Under the pieces are notes generated by a model. The model was not told the DNA's origin and did not search any database. It was given only the letters and a program-made list of their open reading frames with translations. A program made the position numbers and the translations under genes. This document shows, in pieces, positions 8,846-18,273 of a DNA stretch of 64,000 nucleotides (its first letter is position 1; each line of letters begins with the position of its first letter). The DNA is from Sva-07 sp942492715 (GTDB taxonomy: Bacteria > Actinomycetota > Acidimicrobiia > Acidimicrobiales > Ilumatobacteraceae): contig CALOFW010000002.1 of assembly GCA_942492715.1 (NCBI GenBank), forward strand, positions 496,001 through 560,000, written 5' to 3'.

Positions 8846-9403
8846 TCAGCGGCCGCGGAGGATTTCGCGGATCAGCGGTTCGTAGTGTTCGAGGGGGTTG
8901 CTGACGTAGTCGGCGTCGAAGGCCGTCTGGTCGTACTTGGCGCAGAACTCCTCGGTGTACTCGAAGTACGGCGAGTCGCGGTGCTTGTCCCGGGCGTTCT
9001 TGTCGAGGCCGATGTAGTCCCAGAAGTAGTAGCCCTGGAACTCGCCGTGGTGCTTGACCATGAAGTGGTTGGCCTCGGACACGAACGGCTTGAGGATGCC
9101 CGCCGCGATGTCGGGGTGGCTGTACGGGCTGAGTGTGTCGCCGATGTCGTGCAGCAGCGCACACAGCACGTATTCGTCGTCGCGACCGTCCTTCTCCGCA
9201 CGCGTCGCCGTCTGCAGGCTGTGTTCGAGCCGGTTGACCGGGAACCCGCCATGGTCGAACTCGAGCGCACGCATCAGCTCGATGACCCGATCGGCGACGA
9301 ACGACTGGGTGATCGCCAGCTGTGGCGCGATGATCGCCCAGTCCTCGGCGGTCGATTCCTCGAACGTCTTGAACGAGGTGCGGGGGTGTTCGGTGGTGGT
9401 CAT
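8846..9403 (-). CDS. HD-domain protein resembling PhnZ/TmpB-type diiron oxygenases
   Basis: 185 residues from the ATG at 9403, overlapping the upstream CoxL-like stop by 4 bp. Candidate metal ligands are His61 (HSLQTA), His85-Asp86 (LLHDIGD), His96, His118 or His119 (VKHHGEFQG) and Asp158 (KYDQTAFD). The arrangement, with the conserved HH...FQGYYFW stretch and a late Asp, resembles the predicted HD phosphohydrolases that include mixed-valence diiron oxygenases such as PhnZ. Coupling to a molybdenum hydroxylase suggests a shared catabolic pathway; phosphohydrolase activity remains possible. Confidence 0.72.
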   Translation of the reverse strand: MTTTEHPRTSFKTFEESTAEDWAIIAPQLAITQSFVADRVIELMRALEFDHGGFPVNRLEHSLQTATRAEKDGRDDEYVLCALLHDIGDTLSPYSHPDIAAGILKPFVSEANHFMVKHHGEFQGYYFWDYIGLDKNARDKHRDSPYFEYTEEFCAKYDQTAFDADYVSNPLEHYEPLIREILRGR

Positions 9404-11733
9404 GTGGATGCCTCCTGGATGGCGCGCCACACCTTCTCGGACGTGGCGGGCATGTCGATGTGGCGGATGCCGAGGTGGCTCAGGGCGTCGATCACCGCGG
9501 ACTGCACGGCTGGTGTCGAGCCGATCGTGCCCGACTCGCCGATGCCCTTCGCGCCGAGCGGGTTGACGAAGGTCGGGGTCTCCATGTGGATCACCTCGAA
9601 GCTCGGCAGCTCGGTCGCCGAGATCATCCCGTAGTCGGCCAGATTCGACGTGACCGGGTTGCCGTCCTCGTCGTAGCGGACCTCCTCGAGCAGCGCCTGC
9701 GCCGTGCCCTGGGCGATGCCGCCGTGGATCTGGCCGTCGAGCAGCATCGGGTTGACGACCCGTCCGGCGTCATCGCAGGCGATCTGGCGCAGGTGGCGGA
9801 CCTGGCCGGTGCCGGTGTCGACCTCGACGACGGACACGTGGGCGCCGAACGGGAACGTCGGCTGACCGGCATCGAACCGGGTGTCGACGGTGAGGCTCGG
9901 GGAGTGACCCGTCTCCATGTCGGCAGCGATCGACCCGAAGCCCTGGTGGGTCTTCGCGGCGACGGCGAGTTCTCCCCAGGTCTTGCTGACCGCGGGGGTA
10001 CCGGCGACGTGGAACGCTCCCTCGTCCTTGTCGAGCACGATGTCGCTCTCGTCGGCCTCGAGCAGTGAAGCGGCCAGGTTGCGGGCCATCTCCACCAGCT
10101 CGATCGATGCCTTGTTGACGGCGGATCCGCCGACCTGCAACGACCGCGAGCCCATGGTGCCGCCCCCCTCGGGGACGAGATCGGTGTCGCCCCAGATCAG
10201 GGTGATCCTGTCGATCGGGATGCCGGTCTGGTCGCTGGCGATCATCGACCACGACGTGTCGTGACCCTGTCCGTGCGGCGACGTGCCGGTGTACACGAGT
10301 GCCGAGCCGTCGTCCTGCACCTCGATCTTGGCGGCCTCGCCCATCGGATCGACGCCACCGGTGATCTCGACGTAGACGCTGACACCGATGCCGAGCTGCT
10401 TGTCGTCTCCTGCCTCGCGGCGGCGGGCCTGTTCGGCGCGCAACTCTGCGTAGCCGGCGGCTTCGAGCGCCTTGTCGAGTGCGCCTTCGAAGTCGCCGAC
10501 ATCGTAGATCTGGCCGATCGCGGTGGTGTGCGGTTCGGTGAACTTCGGGATCAGGTTCATCCGCCGAACCTCGGCGGGGTCCTTGCCGATCTCGGCGGCG
10601 AACAGGTCCATCGCTCGCTCCGCAGCAGCGGTGGCCTCCGGTCGACCGGCACCACGGTAGGGCACGGTCGGTGTCGTGTTCGTGAGCACGGTGGTGGCGC
10701 GCACCTCGATGTTCGGGATGTCGTACACGGCCGATGCCATCGGGCGCGTCATTGCGAAGCCCAGCACACCGCCGACGTCCATGAACCCACCGGCGTCCTG
10801 GAACAGGTGCAGCTGGTAGTGGGTGACCTTGCCCTCGCGGGTGCCGCCGATGGTGGCGTACTGGAGCTGGCTGCGGCCGTGGCCCAGGTTCATCATCGAC
10901 TCGCTGCGGGTCTCGCGCCAACGGACCGGGCGCCCGACCGCCTTGGAGATCGGGCCGAGCAACATCTCCTCCGCGTAGGTGCCGATCTTCGCGCCGAAGG
11001 CCCCGCCGACATCGGGGGTGATCACCCGCACGAGACCCGGGTCGACGCCGTTGGCGGCCGCGATCGGTGCCTTGACGCCCTGGGCGTGCTGGGTCGAGAG
11101 CCACTGGTGGAGGCGACCGTCGGTCCAGGCGGCTGCGGATCCGCGGACCTCGAGCGGGCACGGCGCAACGCGCTGGTTGAGGAAGCGGCCGGTGACGACG
11201 ACCTCGCAATCGGCGAAGTAGTCGTCGGTCGAGGTGTTCTCGGGCATCCCGAGCACCGTGGTGTCGAAGACGGCGTTCGAGCCGGCCGCCTCGTAGATCA
11301 GCGTCTCGGACGCCATCGATGCTTCGATGTCGACGAGCGCCGGGAGGAAGTCGACGTCGACGAACACCATCTCGGCGGCATCGGTTGCCTGCGCGATCGT
11401 TTCGGCGACGATCGCCACCACCGGCTCTCCGACGAAGCGCACCTTGTCGCTCGCGAGCAAGGTGCGTGCAACCGCTGGATTGAACTGCGACGGAACCGGC
11501 TCGAGGCCGAGCGACTCGGCGGTGAACACACCGACCACGCCCGGCATGTCCTTCGCTCCGTCGATGTCGATCGACAGGATCGTGCCGTGCGCGACCGCCG
11601 ATCGTGCGTAGACCACGTGCAGCGCACCGGCGAGCAGTTCCTCGCTGAGGTCGTCGACGTACACCCCGCCTGTCGTCAGGAACTTCGGGTCTTCCTTGCG
11701 CTGGACCCTGGTCCCCAGAATGCTGCCGGCCAC
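9400..11733 (-). CDS. Second molybdopterin-binding large subunit, form II CoxL-like (solitary)
   Basis: 777 residues from a GTG preceded by GGAGAG. Domain layout matches the other large subunit: GTRVQRKEDP near the start, VGGAFGAK at about 242-249, active-site loop PYRGAGR (358-364) and the catalytic Glu in GIGE (about 733). No medium or small subunit gene accompanies it; it may borrow the subunits encoded at 2.8-6.5 kb. The next gene downstream is the HD protein (4-bp overlap). The two large subunits are clearly divergent, so this is not a recent tandem copy. Confidence 0.9.
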   Translation of the reverse strand: MAGSILGTRVQRKEDPKFLTTGGVYVDDLSEELLAGALHVVYARSAVAHGTILSIDIDGAKDMPGVVGVFTAESLGLEPVPSQFNPAVARTLLASDKVRFVGEPVVAIVAETIAQATDAAEMVFVDVDFLPALVDIEASMASETLIYEAAGSNAVFDTTVLGMPENTSTDDYFADCEVVVTGRFLNQRVAPCPLEVRGSAAAWTDGRLHQWLSTQHAQGVKAPIAAANGVDPGLVRVITPDVGGAFGAKIGTYAEEMLLGPISKAVGRPVRWRETRSESMMNLGHGRSQLQYATIGGTREGKVTHYQLHLFQDAGGFMDVGGVLGFAMTRPMASAVYDIPNIEVRATTVLTNTTPTVPYRGAGRPEATAAAERAMDLFAAEIGKDPAEVRRMNLIPKFTEPHTTAIGQIYDVGDFEGALDKALEAAGYAELRAEQARRREAGDDKQLGIGVSVYVEITGGVDPMGEAAKIEVQDDGSALVYTGTSPHGQGHDTSWSMIASDQTGIPIDRITLIWGDTDLVPEGGGTMGSRSLQVGGSAVNKASIELVEMARNLAASLLEADESDIVLDKDEGAFHVAGTPAVSKTWGELAVAAKTHQGFGSIAADMETGHSPSLTVDTRFDAGQPTFPFGAHVSVVEVDTGTGQVRHLRQIACDDAGRVVNPMLLDGQIHGGIAQGTAQALLEEVRYDEDGNPVTSNLADYGMISATELPSFEVIHMETPTFVNPLGAKGIGESGTIGSTPAVQSAVIDALSHLGIRHIDMPATSEKVWRAIQEAST

Positions 11734-11791
11734 GTGCTCTCCTCACCCCATCGCATGTTGCGCCGTTCGTCGGCGTCCGTGGGTGTCGAAC

Positions 11792-12289
11792 CTAGTCGGC
11801 CGCGCTGGGTGCAGGACCAGCCGTGCGGGCGGCGAAGATGCCGGTGACGATGTTGTAGGGCCAGCCGGGCGGAAGTTCGCTGGGAAGCGGCGGCAGCGGC
11901 AGGATCGTGGCGCGACGGTCACCGGCTTCGACGAAGCCGATCTCCTCGCGGGCGGCCTCGCGGATGCCGTCGTCGGTCTGGAGGCGGTCGACCTCGCCGG
12001 CGAGTTGGCCGTTGACGCGTTGCAGTTCGTCGAGTTCTGCCTGACGCCGGACGAGATCGTCGTCCTGATCGAGCCAGGTCTGGACCGGCAGGATGACGAG
12101 CGCGGCGACGATGGTGGCGGCGATGACCAGGATGAAGGCGCCACCGAACAGCGCCCATCTGGGGCGGCGCAGGATGCGCTTGTCGGTGGGAATCGGCCGC
12201 GTGAAGTCGCCGAGTCGCGACCGGCCGGCGTCGGCTGCCGTCGGCTTCTCCTTCGGCCTCGGAATCGAGGTGGTGCGCGAGCGGCTCAC
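11792..12289 (-). CDS. ftsB: FtsB/DivIC-type septum formation initiator
   Basis: 165 residues: a basic, Pro-rich cytoplasmic N-terminus (1-44), one membrane segment (about 45-68), a coiled coil (about 72-105, QAELDELQRVNGQLAGEV) and an extracytoplasmic tail containing EEIGFVEAGD, typical of the family. It should join FtsL and FtsQ in the divisome. Its place just downstream of eno on the same strand matches the conserved actinobacterial eno-ftsB order, which supports the assignment. Confidence 0.88.
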   Translation of the reverse strand: MSRSRTTSIPRPKEKPTAADAGRSRLGDFTRPIPTDKRILRRPRWALFGGAFILVIAATIVAALVILPVQTWLDQDDDLVRRQAELDELQRVNGQLAGEVDRLQTDDGIREAAREEIGFVEAGDRRATILPLPPLPSELPPGWPYNIVTGIFAARTAGPAPSAAD

Positions 12290-12438
12290 CGCATCAGTCT
12301 CGCAGCTGAATCCGGTTCTCCGATGGCACCGCTCACGGGTCCTGTGACTCGGACGGGTGGGCAGCCGGCGAGGGAAGTGCCAGCGACGAGCCGGACGCGG
12401 TGCGACGAGGAAGCGCCAGCGGACGACGAACCCGCCAC

Positions 12439-13716
12439 TTACAACGGCGCGAGGGCGCTGGTGCCGCGGTAGGCGGCGGTGTCGCCGAGTTCGGCCTCGA
12501 TGCGCAGGAGCTGGTTGTACTTCGCCACGCGGTCGCTGCGGGCGGGTGCGCCGGTCTTGATCTGGCCGCAGTTGGTGGCGACGGCGAGGTCGGCGATCGT
12601 GGCGTCCTCGGTCTCACCGGAGCGGTGGCTCATCACCGATGTGTACCCGTGTCGTGTGGCGAGCCCGACGGTGTCGAGCGTCTCGGTGAGCGATCCGATC
12701 TGGTTCACCTTGATCAGGATCGAGTTCGCCACGTTGCGGTCGATCCCGGTCTGCAGGCGTGCGGAGTTCGTGACGAAGAGGTCGTCACCGACGAGCTGGA
12801 CCTTGTCGCCGATCGCCGCCGTCAGCGTCGCCCACCCGTCCCAGTCGTTCTCGTCCATCGCGTCCTCGATCGACACGATCGGGTACGTCTCGACCAGGCG
12901 CACCCAGTAGTCGGTCATCTCCGTCGGTGAGAGCACCTTGCCCTCGCCGGTGAGGTGGTAGGCCCCGTCGCGGAAGATCTCGCTGGTCGCCGGATCGAGG
13001 GCGATCGCGATGTCGTCGCCGGGCGTGAAGCCGGCCTTGGTGATCGCCTCGACGAGCACCTTGATCGCCTCCTCGTTCGATTCGAGGTTCGGGGCGAACC
13101 CGCCTTCGTCGCCGACCGCGGTCGACAAGCCGCGTTCGTGGATCACCTGCTTGAGTACGTGGTAGGTCTCGGTGCCCCAGCGCAGGGCCTCACGGAAGCT
13201 CGGCGCACCGACCGGCATCACCATGAACTCCTGGAGGTCGATCGAGTTGTCCGCGTGGACGCCGCCGTTGATCACGTTCATCATCGGTACCGGCAGCACG
13301 TGGGCGTTGGGCCCGCCGAGGTAGCGGTACAGCGGCACGTCGAGTTCGATCGCGGCAGCTTTGGCGATCGCCAGGCTCGTGCCGAGCACGGCGTTCGCTC
13401 CGAGGCGCGACTTGTTGTCGGTGCCGTCGAGGTCGAGCATCACCCGGTCGAGGAACCGTTGGTCGAGCGCGTCGAAGCCCTCGAGCGCATCGGCGATCTC
13501 GTCGTTGACGAAACCGACCGCCTGCTGCACGCCCTTGCCCCCGTAGCGGTCGCCACCGTCGCGCAACTCGACCGCTTCGTGTTCGCCGGTGGACGCGCCC
13601 GATGGCACCGCTGCTCGACCGAGGGCGCCGGAGTCGAGGACGACATCGACCTCCACGGTGGGGTTGCCACGCGAATCCAGGATCTCGCGTCCGGTGATGC
13701 TGACGATCTCGCTCAT
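12439..13716 (-). CDS. eno: Enolase
   Basis: 425 residues from the ATG at 13716 (a GTG two codons earlier, at 13722, is the alternative). Converts 2-phosphoglycerate to phosphoenolpyruvate. N-terminal ITGREILDSRGNPTVEVDV, the substrate loop SGASTGEHEA, Mg2+ ligands in ALDPATSEIF and SIEDAMDENDWDGW, and the enolase signature ILIKVNQIGSLTET are all present; length is normal. A divergent membrane protein gene starts about 180 bp away, so the gap 13717-13897 should hold both promoters. Confidence 0.97.
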   Translation of the reverse strand: MSEIVSITGREILDSRGNPTVEVDVVLDSGALGRAAVPSGASTGEHEAVELRDGGDRYGGKGVQQAVGFVNDEIADALEGFDALDQRFLDRVMLDLDGTDNKSRLGANAVLGTSLAIAKAAAIELDVPLYRYLGGPNAHVLPVPMMNVINGGVHADNSIDLQEFMVMPVGAPSFREALRWGTETYHVLKQVIHERGLSTAVGDEGGFAPNLESNEEAIKVLVEAITKAGFTPGDDIAIALDPATSEIFRDGAYHLTGEGKVLSPTEMTDYWVRLVETYPIVSIEDAMDENDWDGWATLTAAIGDKVQLVGDDLFVTNSARLQTGIDRNVANSILIKVNQIGSLTETLDTVGLATRHGYTSVMSHRSGETEDATIADLAVATNCGQIKTGAPARSDRVAKYNQLLRIEAELGDTAAYRGTSALAPL

Positions 13717-13897
13717 GGTCACAACGTACCCGCGCCGAGATGCGCGTACCGAGGGTCTGCTCCATCGGTGTCGTCCCGCTCGGTCTGCAGCGCCGCTGCT
13801 GCGTGCGCAGTGTCAGCCGGAGGACGGACGGAGTTGCTGTTGTCGTTCGCGTCAGATTTCGCTCAAGTTCCTCGCCGGGCGTGCCGATGGCGACGAC

Positions 13898-15682
13898 ATG
13901 GAACCCGTCGATTCGCGTCCGCTCGGCGAAGCGCTCCCGCCGCCGCCTGCCCACGGGGCCGGGGCGGTCGCGTCGTCGGTCGCGCCGAGTGTCGAGACGA
14001 AGGACGCTGCGCGTCGGCGAGCCGGCGCGGTGGCGGTCCCGTCGGTGTTGCCGATGCTGCCGTGGCGGGTGGCCGGTGCGATCGCGCTGTCGATCGCATT
14101 CGGGCTGATCGGCTGGGAGATCCGAGGCGTCGTCGACGACCGACCGTGGTCCGATCCCGTCATGTACTGGTCGATCGTCGCCGGCATCGTCGCCGGCGCC
14201 TGCGTGCTCGGCTGGACCTGGTCGTCCGTGGAGAACGCCCGTCGCCTGGTCGGGCCCGCCTCGGGCCGTGAGCTCCCCGATCCTCGCCACGCGGTGGCCA
14301 CGTGGATCGTGCCGTTCGCCTTCGTCGGCGTGGCGGTCACCGTCGTGGCGTACCTCGGCGACCGGGTGAGCCTCAACGCCGACGACACCGTGTCGTCGGC
14401 GCCGCTGGCCGTCGCCGTGATCGCGCTGCTGCTGGCGATCCCGATGACGTACCGGCCGCTCCACTACCTGTCCGGCGTGGTCCGTCAGGTGGGCGGCCAC
14501 TCGGCGAAGCTCGCGCAGTGGATGTGGGTGCCGGTCGCGCTCGCGGTGGTCGGCGTCGCGTCGATCGTCGCGCTGCGTGTCGGCGGTGCGGTGTTCGAGT
14601 CCGGTGAGCCCGGCGCGGTCGACACCGCCACACAGTGGGCGCCGCTGTGGGTGATCGGTGTCGTCGTGATCGCCCCCTGTGTGATCGTGATCCTGCTCGC
14701 GTGGCGGGCAGCGTCGTCGGTCGAGGAGGCCATCGTCCTCGCGGCGGACCGCCGTCGCCGCTCGCCACTCGCTGTGGCAGCGGGCGCACCTGTGCCGGTC
14801 TCGCGGTCCGCATCCGCCTCCCGGAGCAAGCAGACGCGCGGGCTTCGTCCCTCGAAGGTCGCAACCCGGGGGCCGGTGCGGCTGATCCCCGGCGACGATC
14901 TCCTCCGGCTCGGGATCGTCACCCTGCTCGCCGGTCTCGCCCTCCTGACGATCGTCGGAGCGGCGGTGATGTTCCTCTTCTGGCGTGAAGCGAGCGACGG
15001 CCTGCTGTTGCCGTCGGAACGCGAGCGTGCCTGGGATTCGTTCAGTACGTTGCACGCAGCCGCACGGTTCGTCGGATTGTCGCTGATCGCGCTGGTGACC
15101 ATCTGGACGTTCGTCGCTGTCGTCAACGTCCGCATGGCGTCGGGTCGACGTCGCAATCCGTTCGTCGCCGCGGCTGCCTGGCCGATCGCAGCGGCGGGAT
15201 TCTGGCTGCTCGCCGACCGCCTGGTGGAGGATCAACCTGCCGGCGTCGTCATCGCCGGGTTCGCAGCCCAGGCCGTCCTGTTGTACCTGCCGTTCCTGTT
15301 GTTGGAACGTGCCGCCGACGCCGTCGAAGCCCGACGCACGCCGCTGCGGATCACCTACGTGTTCGGCGTGGTGCTGCTGGTCTACGTGCAGGCACTCGGG
15401 GGGCTGTCGACCATCGAGGAGACGACCGACCCGACCCGACTCGGCCGGCTCGCCGGGTTCCTCGCGCTCGGAGCGATGATCCAGCTGTTGTCGACGTTGG
15501 CGGTCACCGAAGCCTGCCGCGTGATCGAGACCGCCACCGACCGCGAGGCGGCGAGCCACAACGCGCTGGTCGAACAGCGTGAGGCGATCGCGCAGCGCGC
15601 CGGGACGAACCCGCCCGAACGCGTCGCGTCGTCGCCGTCCGTCGTCCCAGCGCCGTCCACCGTGCCCACCGTGTCGCCATGA
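13898..15682 (+). CDS. Large multi-pass membrane protein of unknown function
   Basis: 594 residues if started at the ATG at 13898 (MEPVDSRP); the open frame continues upstream antisense to eno but without protein-like composition. An Ala/Pro-rich N-terminus is followed by about ten hydrophobic segments and a basic cytoplasmic loop near 300-325. A block reading YRPLHYL... then a Trp-rich segment (QWMWVPVAL) has a counterpart in the next gene (MPFHYHTL... AWFWLPLI), so the two are distant paralogues. Overlaps that gene by 4 bp. No family recognised. Confidence 0.7.
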   Translation: MEPVDSRPLGEALPPPPAHGAGAVASSVAPSVETKDAARRRAGAVAVPSVLPMLPWRVAGAIALSIAFGLIGWEIRGVVDDRPWSDPVMYWSIVAGIVAGACVLGWTWSSVENARRLVGPASGRELPDPRHAVATWIVPFAFVGVAVTVVAYLGDRVSLNADDTVSSAPLAVAVIALLLAIPMTYRPLHYLSGVVRQVGGHSAKLAQWMWVPVALAVVGVASIVALRVGGAVFESGEPGAVDTATQWAPLWVIGVVVIAPCVIVILLAWRAASSVEEAIVLAADRRRRSPLAVAAGAPVPVSRSASASRSKQTRGLRPSKVATRGPVRLIPGDDLLRLGIVTLLAGLALLTIVGAAVMFLFWREASDGLLLPSERERAWDSFSTLHAAARFVGLSLIALVTIWTFVAVVNVRMASGRRRNPFVAAAAWPIAAAGFWLLADRLVEDQPAGVVIAGFAAQAVLLYLPFLLLERAADAVEARRTPLRITYVFGVVLLVYVQALGGLSTIEETTDPTRLGRLAGFLALGAMIQLLSTLAVTEACRVIETATDREAASHNALVEQREAIAQRAGTNPPERVASSPSVVPAPSTVPTVSP

Positions 15683-16752
15683 CCCCGTCGCCCGGCCCAC
15701 CCGACGATCGCACGAGCGCCTCGTCCGCTCCGGCCTCGGTCCCCGACGCGTCTGCGCCGCTGCCGCCACCCCCGCTGCCAGCTCCGGTGTCACCGGCGAC
15801 CTCGCCGTCGCCCTCGTCGTCCACAGCGTCGTCGTCCACACCGTTGCCGTCGTCAGCAGCCCCACCGGCGGCATCGTCACCTTCGGAGCCCTCGTCAGGG
15901 GCGGTGCTCGGTGCGTCGACGACGCCGCTGGCGATGTTCGACGCCAGCGAGCTGACCTCGCCGTTCGCACCGCTTCGGACCGATCCTCCGCCGCGGATCT
16001 TCGCCACCTGGTGGCTGAGGTACCTGTTGTTCCTCGCCCAGCTCGTCGGGATCGCCGTGGTGTTGCTCGCCGAGTACGCAGGCGACGGGGGCGAACTCCG
16101 CCGTTCCTCGATCGTCGTGACGCCGTATCTGCTCTCGGCGGTGCTGCTCGTGTCGTGGAGCGCGCTGGCGATGATCGACGCGGCCCGCCTCGTGCCGGCA
16201 ACCGCGTACCGTCGGCGCTCGAGCGCACCGCTGGTCGTCGTGATGTGGCTGTTGGCGTTCGCGGCGCCAGCGGCGGCAGCACGGGTCGTCGACTGGGCGC
16301 GAGATCGCTTCGCCGTCGATACGGACGACCTCGCGGTCGTCGCTGTCACCGTCGCCGTCGTGCTCGTCTGCTTCCTCGTGGTCTGGATGCCGTTCCACTA
16401 CCACACGCTGCAGGCGCACCGTATCGGTGCTCCAGGTCGCGTGGTCGCCGCATGGTTCTGGCTGCCGCTCATCACCGTGGTCGGCGCACTGCTGATCGAC
16501 GCGCTCGGCTTGCGCGACACGCTCGCCGAGAACGGCACGACCGATCTCGAGCGCACCGTCGAGGTCGGTGTGGTGTTCGGACTCCCGGCGCTCGTGTTCG
16601 CGCTCGCCACCTGGCGCGCCACCACGGTGTTCGACGAGGTGATCGACCTGCGTTGGCGCCGCTGGCGCACCGAGTGGGAGCAGACCCTTGCCGCGATGAC
16701 GATGCAACCGCCTCCTGGCCCCGAAGCCCCGGCGCCACCTGCGCGTTCCTGA
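15679..16752 (+). CDS. Membrane protein with a long Pro/Ser/Ala-rich N-terminus, paralogue of the preceding gene
   Basis: 357 residues, ATG overlapping the previous stop (ATGA). Residues 1-85 are almost only Pro, Ser, Ala and Thr; the rest holds about six hydrophobic segments. The block VVWMPFHYHTLQAH followed by AWFWLPLITVVGALL aligns with the equivalent block in the upstream gene, indicating an ancient duplication. Ends 18 bp before the convergent mazG gene ends. Function unknown; possibly a two-component membrane complex. Confidence 0.68.
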   Translation: MTPSPGPPDDRTSASSAPASVPDASAPLPPPPLPAPVSPATSPSPSSSTASSSTPLPSSAAPPAASSPSEPSSGAVLGASTTPLAMFDASELTSPFAPLRTDPPPRIFATWWLRYLLFLAQLVGIAVVLLAEYAGDGGELRRSSIVVTPYLLSAVLLVSWSALAMIDAARLVPATAYRRRSSAPLVVVMWLLAFAAPAAAARVVDWARDRFAVDTDDLAVVAVTVAVVLVCFLVVWMPFHYHTLQAHRIGAPGRVVAAWFWLPLITVVGALLIDALGLRDTLAENGTTDLERTVEVGVVFGLPALVFALATWRATTVFDEVIDLRWRRWRTEWEQTLAAMTMQPPPGPEAPAPPARS

Positions 16753-16770
16753 CGGGGCTCGGCCGCCGGG

Positions 16771-18267
16771 TCAGGTCGATTCGGTGGACTTCACGTCGTC
16801 CCAGAGCGCGTCGAGCGTGGCGAGATCTGCCGAGCGGAGATCGATCGAACGCTGTAGGGCCAACTGCTCGACCCCAACGAAGCGGGCCCGGAACTTGTCG
16901 GTCGCGGCTCGGAGCGCCAGTTCCGGGTCGATGTCGAGATGCCGCGCCACGTTGACGATCGCGAAGAGCAGATCCCCGAGTTCCTCTGCCGAGCGTGTCG
17001 CACGCTCGTCGTCGGCCGGTTCGGTGCGGGCGTCGTCGAGGATGGCGTCGGCGAGGATGGTGTCGGCGAGTTCGGCGGTCTCTTCGGCGATCTTCGGGAA
17101 CGCACCGGTGACGTCTGGCCAGTCGAAGCCGACCTTCGACGCCTTGCTGCCGACCTTGGCGGCGTACGCGAGTGCCGGCATCGATCTCGGGATGCCCTCG
17201 AACACCGAGGTGCGTGACTTCTCGGCGCGCTTGATGTCGTCCCAGTTGCTGAGGACCTCGTCGGTGTCGAGATCCTGACCGGCGAGGTGGCCGAACACGT
17301 GCGGGTGGCGACGCACCAGCTTGTCGTGGATGCCGGTCGCGACGTCGGCGATCGTGAAGCGACCCTCCTGTTCGGCGATCGTGGCGTGGAACTCGATCTG
17401 GTAGAGCAGGTCGCCGAGCTCTTCGATCAGGTCGTCGTCGGTGGTCGGATCGGCCGGGTCGAGGCCGTGGACCGCATCGACGACCTCATAGGTCTCCTCC
17501 AGCAGGTGGGGGACGAGCGACTCGTGGGTCTGCTCGATGTCCCATGGGCACTGCTCGCGCAGGAGGCGGGTGAGCTGGTGGAACCGGACGTACTCCGTCC
17601 CGACCGGTGCCGCCAGATGGGGGATCCACAACGAGGTGAGATGATCGGCGGTGACGGTGCGGTCGAGTTCGGACCAGGTGGTCTCCACGATGAGCTCGTC
17701 GGCGGTGCCGAGCGCCTGCAGGATCGTGAGCCGCTCGTCGCCGGTCGCACTGTCGACGGCGAGCTTGATCTCCGACAGCACCCAGTCGGCATGGGCGTGA
17801 GCGACGAGGAGCGGCCCGCGCTCGCCGGCAGCGGCGGTGGCGAACTCGTGACCGTCGACGAGGCGGACGCCGGCTTCCACGGGGTCGACGCCGAGGCGCG
17901 CCCACGCCACGTCGAGGAACGACATCGCCGGGAGGAGCACGACCTCGACGTCGTCGCGGTCGCGCAGGTACCGCACGGTCCGTTCGAGCACGAGTGGCGA
18001 TCCGGGCACGGCGTAGAGGATCTCGCCGTGTTCGTCCGCGGCCGACACCAGCGCGGCGGTGATCTCGACGTAGACGTCGTCGAAGGTGTCGGCCGCGTCG
18101 TACAGGTGGTCGAAGCCGATTGCATCGGGCACCAGATCGGCCGACGGGTGCACCTTCGTGCGCAGGTAGCGGTGCCCGATCCGCTCGATCGCTCGGCGGG
18201 TCTCCTCGGTGACGTGGTCGTGGCCACCGGGACCCAGCCCGACGACGACGATGCGCGGGGTCACCAC
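16771..18267 (-). CDS. mazG: MazG-family nucleotide pyrophosphohydrolase fused to a tetrapyrrole methylase-like domain
   Basis: 498 residues from GTG. An N-terminal SAM-dependent tetrapyrrole-methylase fold (GLGPGG near residue 10; YAVPGSPLVLE near 85-95) runs to about 215. Two MazG repeats follow, each with paired acidic motifs: LLEETYEVVDAV with LIEELGDLLYQI, and IAEETAELADTI with SAEELGDLLFAI. These coordinate Mg2+ for cleaving NTPs or dNTPs to NMP and PPi. The fused layout is also known as YabN. It lies 6 bp after the lipoprotein gene, as in other actinobacteria. Confidence 0.92.
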   Translation of the reverse strand: MVTPRIVVVGLGPGGHDHVTEETRRAIERIGHRYLRTKVHPSADLVPDAIGFDHLYDAADTFDDVYVEITAALVSAADEHGEILYAVPGSPLVLERTVRYLRDRDDVEVVLLPAMSFLDVAWARLGVDPVEAGVRLVDGHEFATAAAGERGPLLVAHAHADWVLSEIKLAVDSATGDERLTILQALGTADELIVETTWSELDRTVTADHLTSLWIPHLAAPVGTEYVRFHQLTRLLREQCPWDIEQTHESLVPHLLEETYEVVDAVHGLDPADPTTDDDLIEELGDLLYQIEFHATIAEQEGRFTIADVATGIHDKLVRRHPHVFGHLAGQDLDTDEVLSNWDDIKRAEKSRTSVFEGIPRSMPALAYAAKVGSKASKVGFDWPDVTGAFPKIAEETAELADTILADAILDDARTEPADDERATRSAEELGDLLFAIVNVARHLDIDPELALRAATDKFRARFVGVEQLALQRSIDLRSADLATLDALWDDVKSTEST

Positions 18268-18273
18268 GGGGGC

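Noticed and set aside
11734..12438. Extra genes in the ftsB-eno neighbourhood
   Set aside because: Only ftsB has protein-like composition; the 149-bp gap after eno shows no start with a family match.
13190..16282. Very long open frame on the minus strand opposite the membrane protein pair and eno
   Set aside because: It is Arg/His/Asp-rich, has no family motif and is antisense to genes with clear membrane or enzyme signatures; such frames are expected in about 70% GC DNA.
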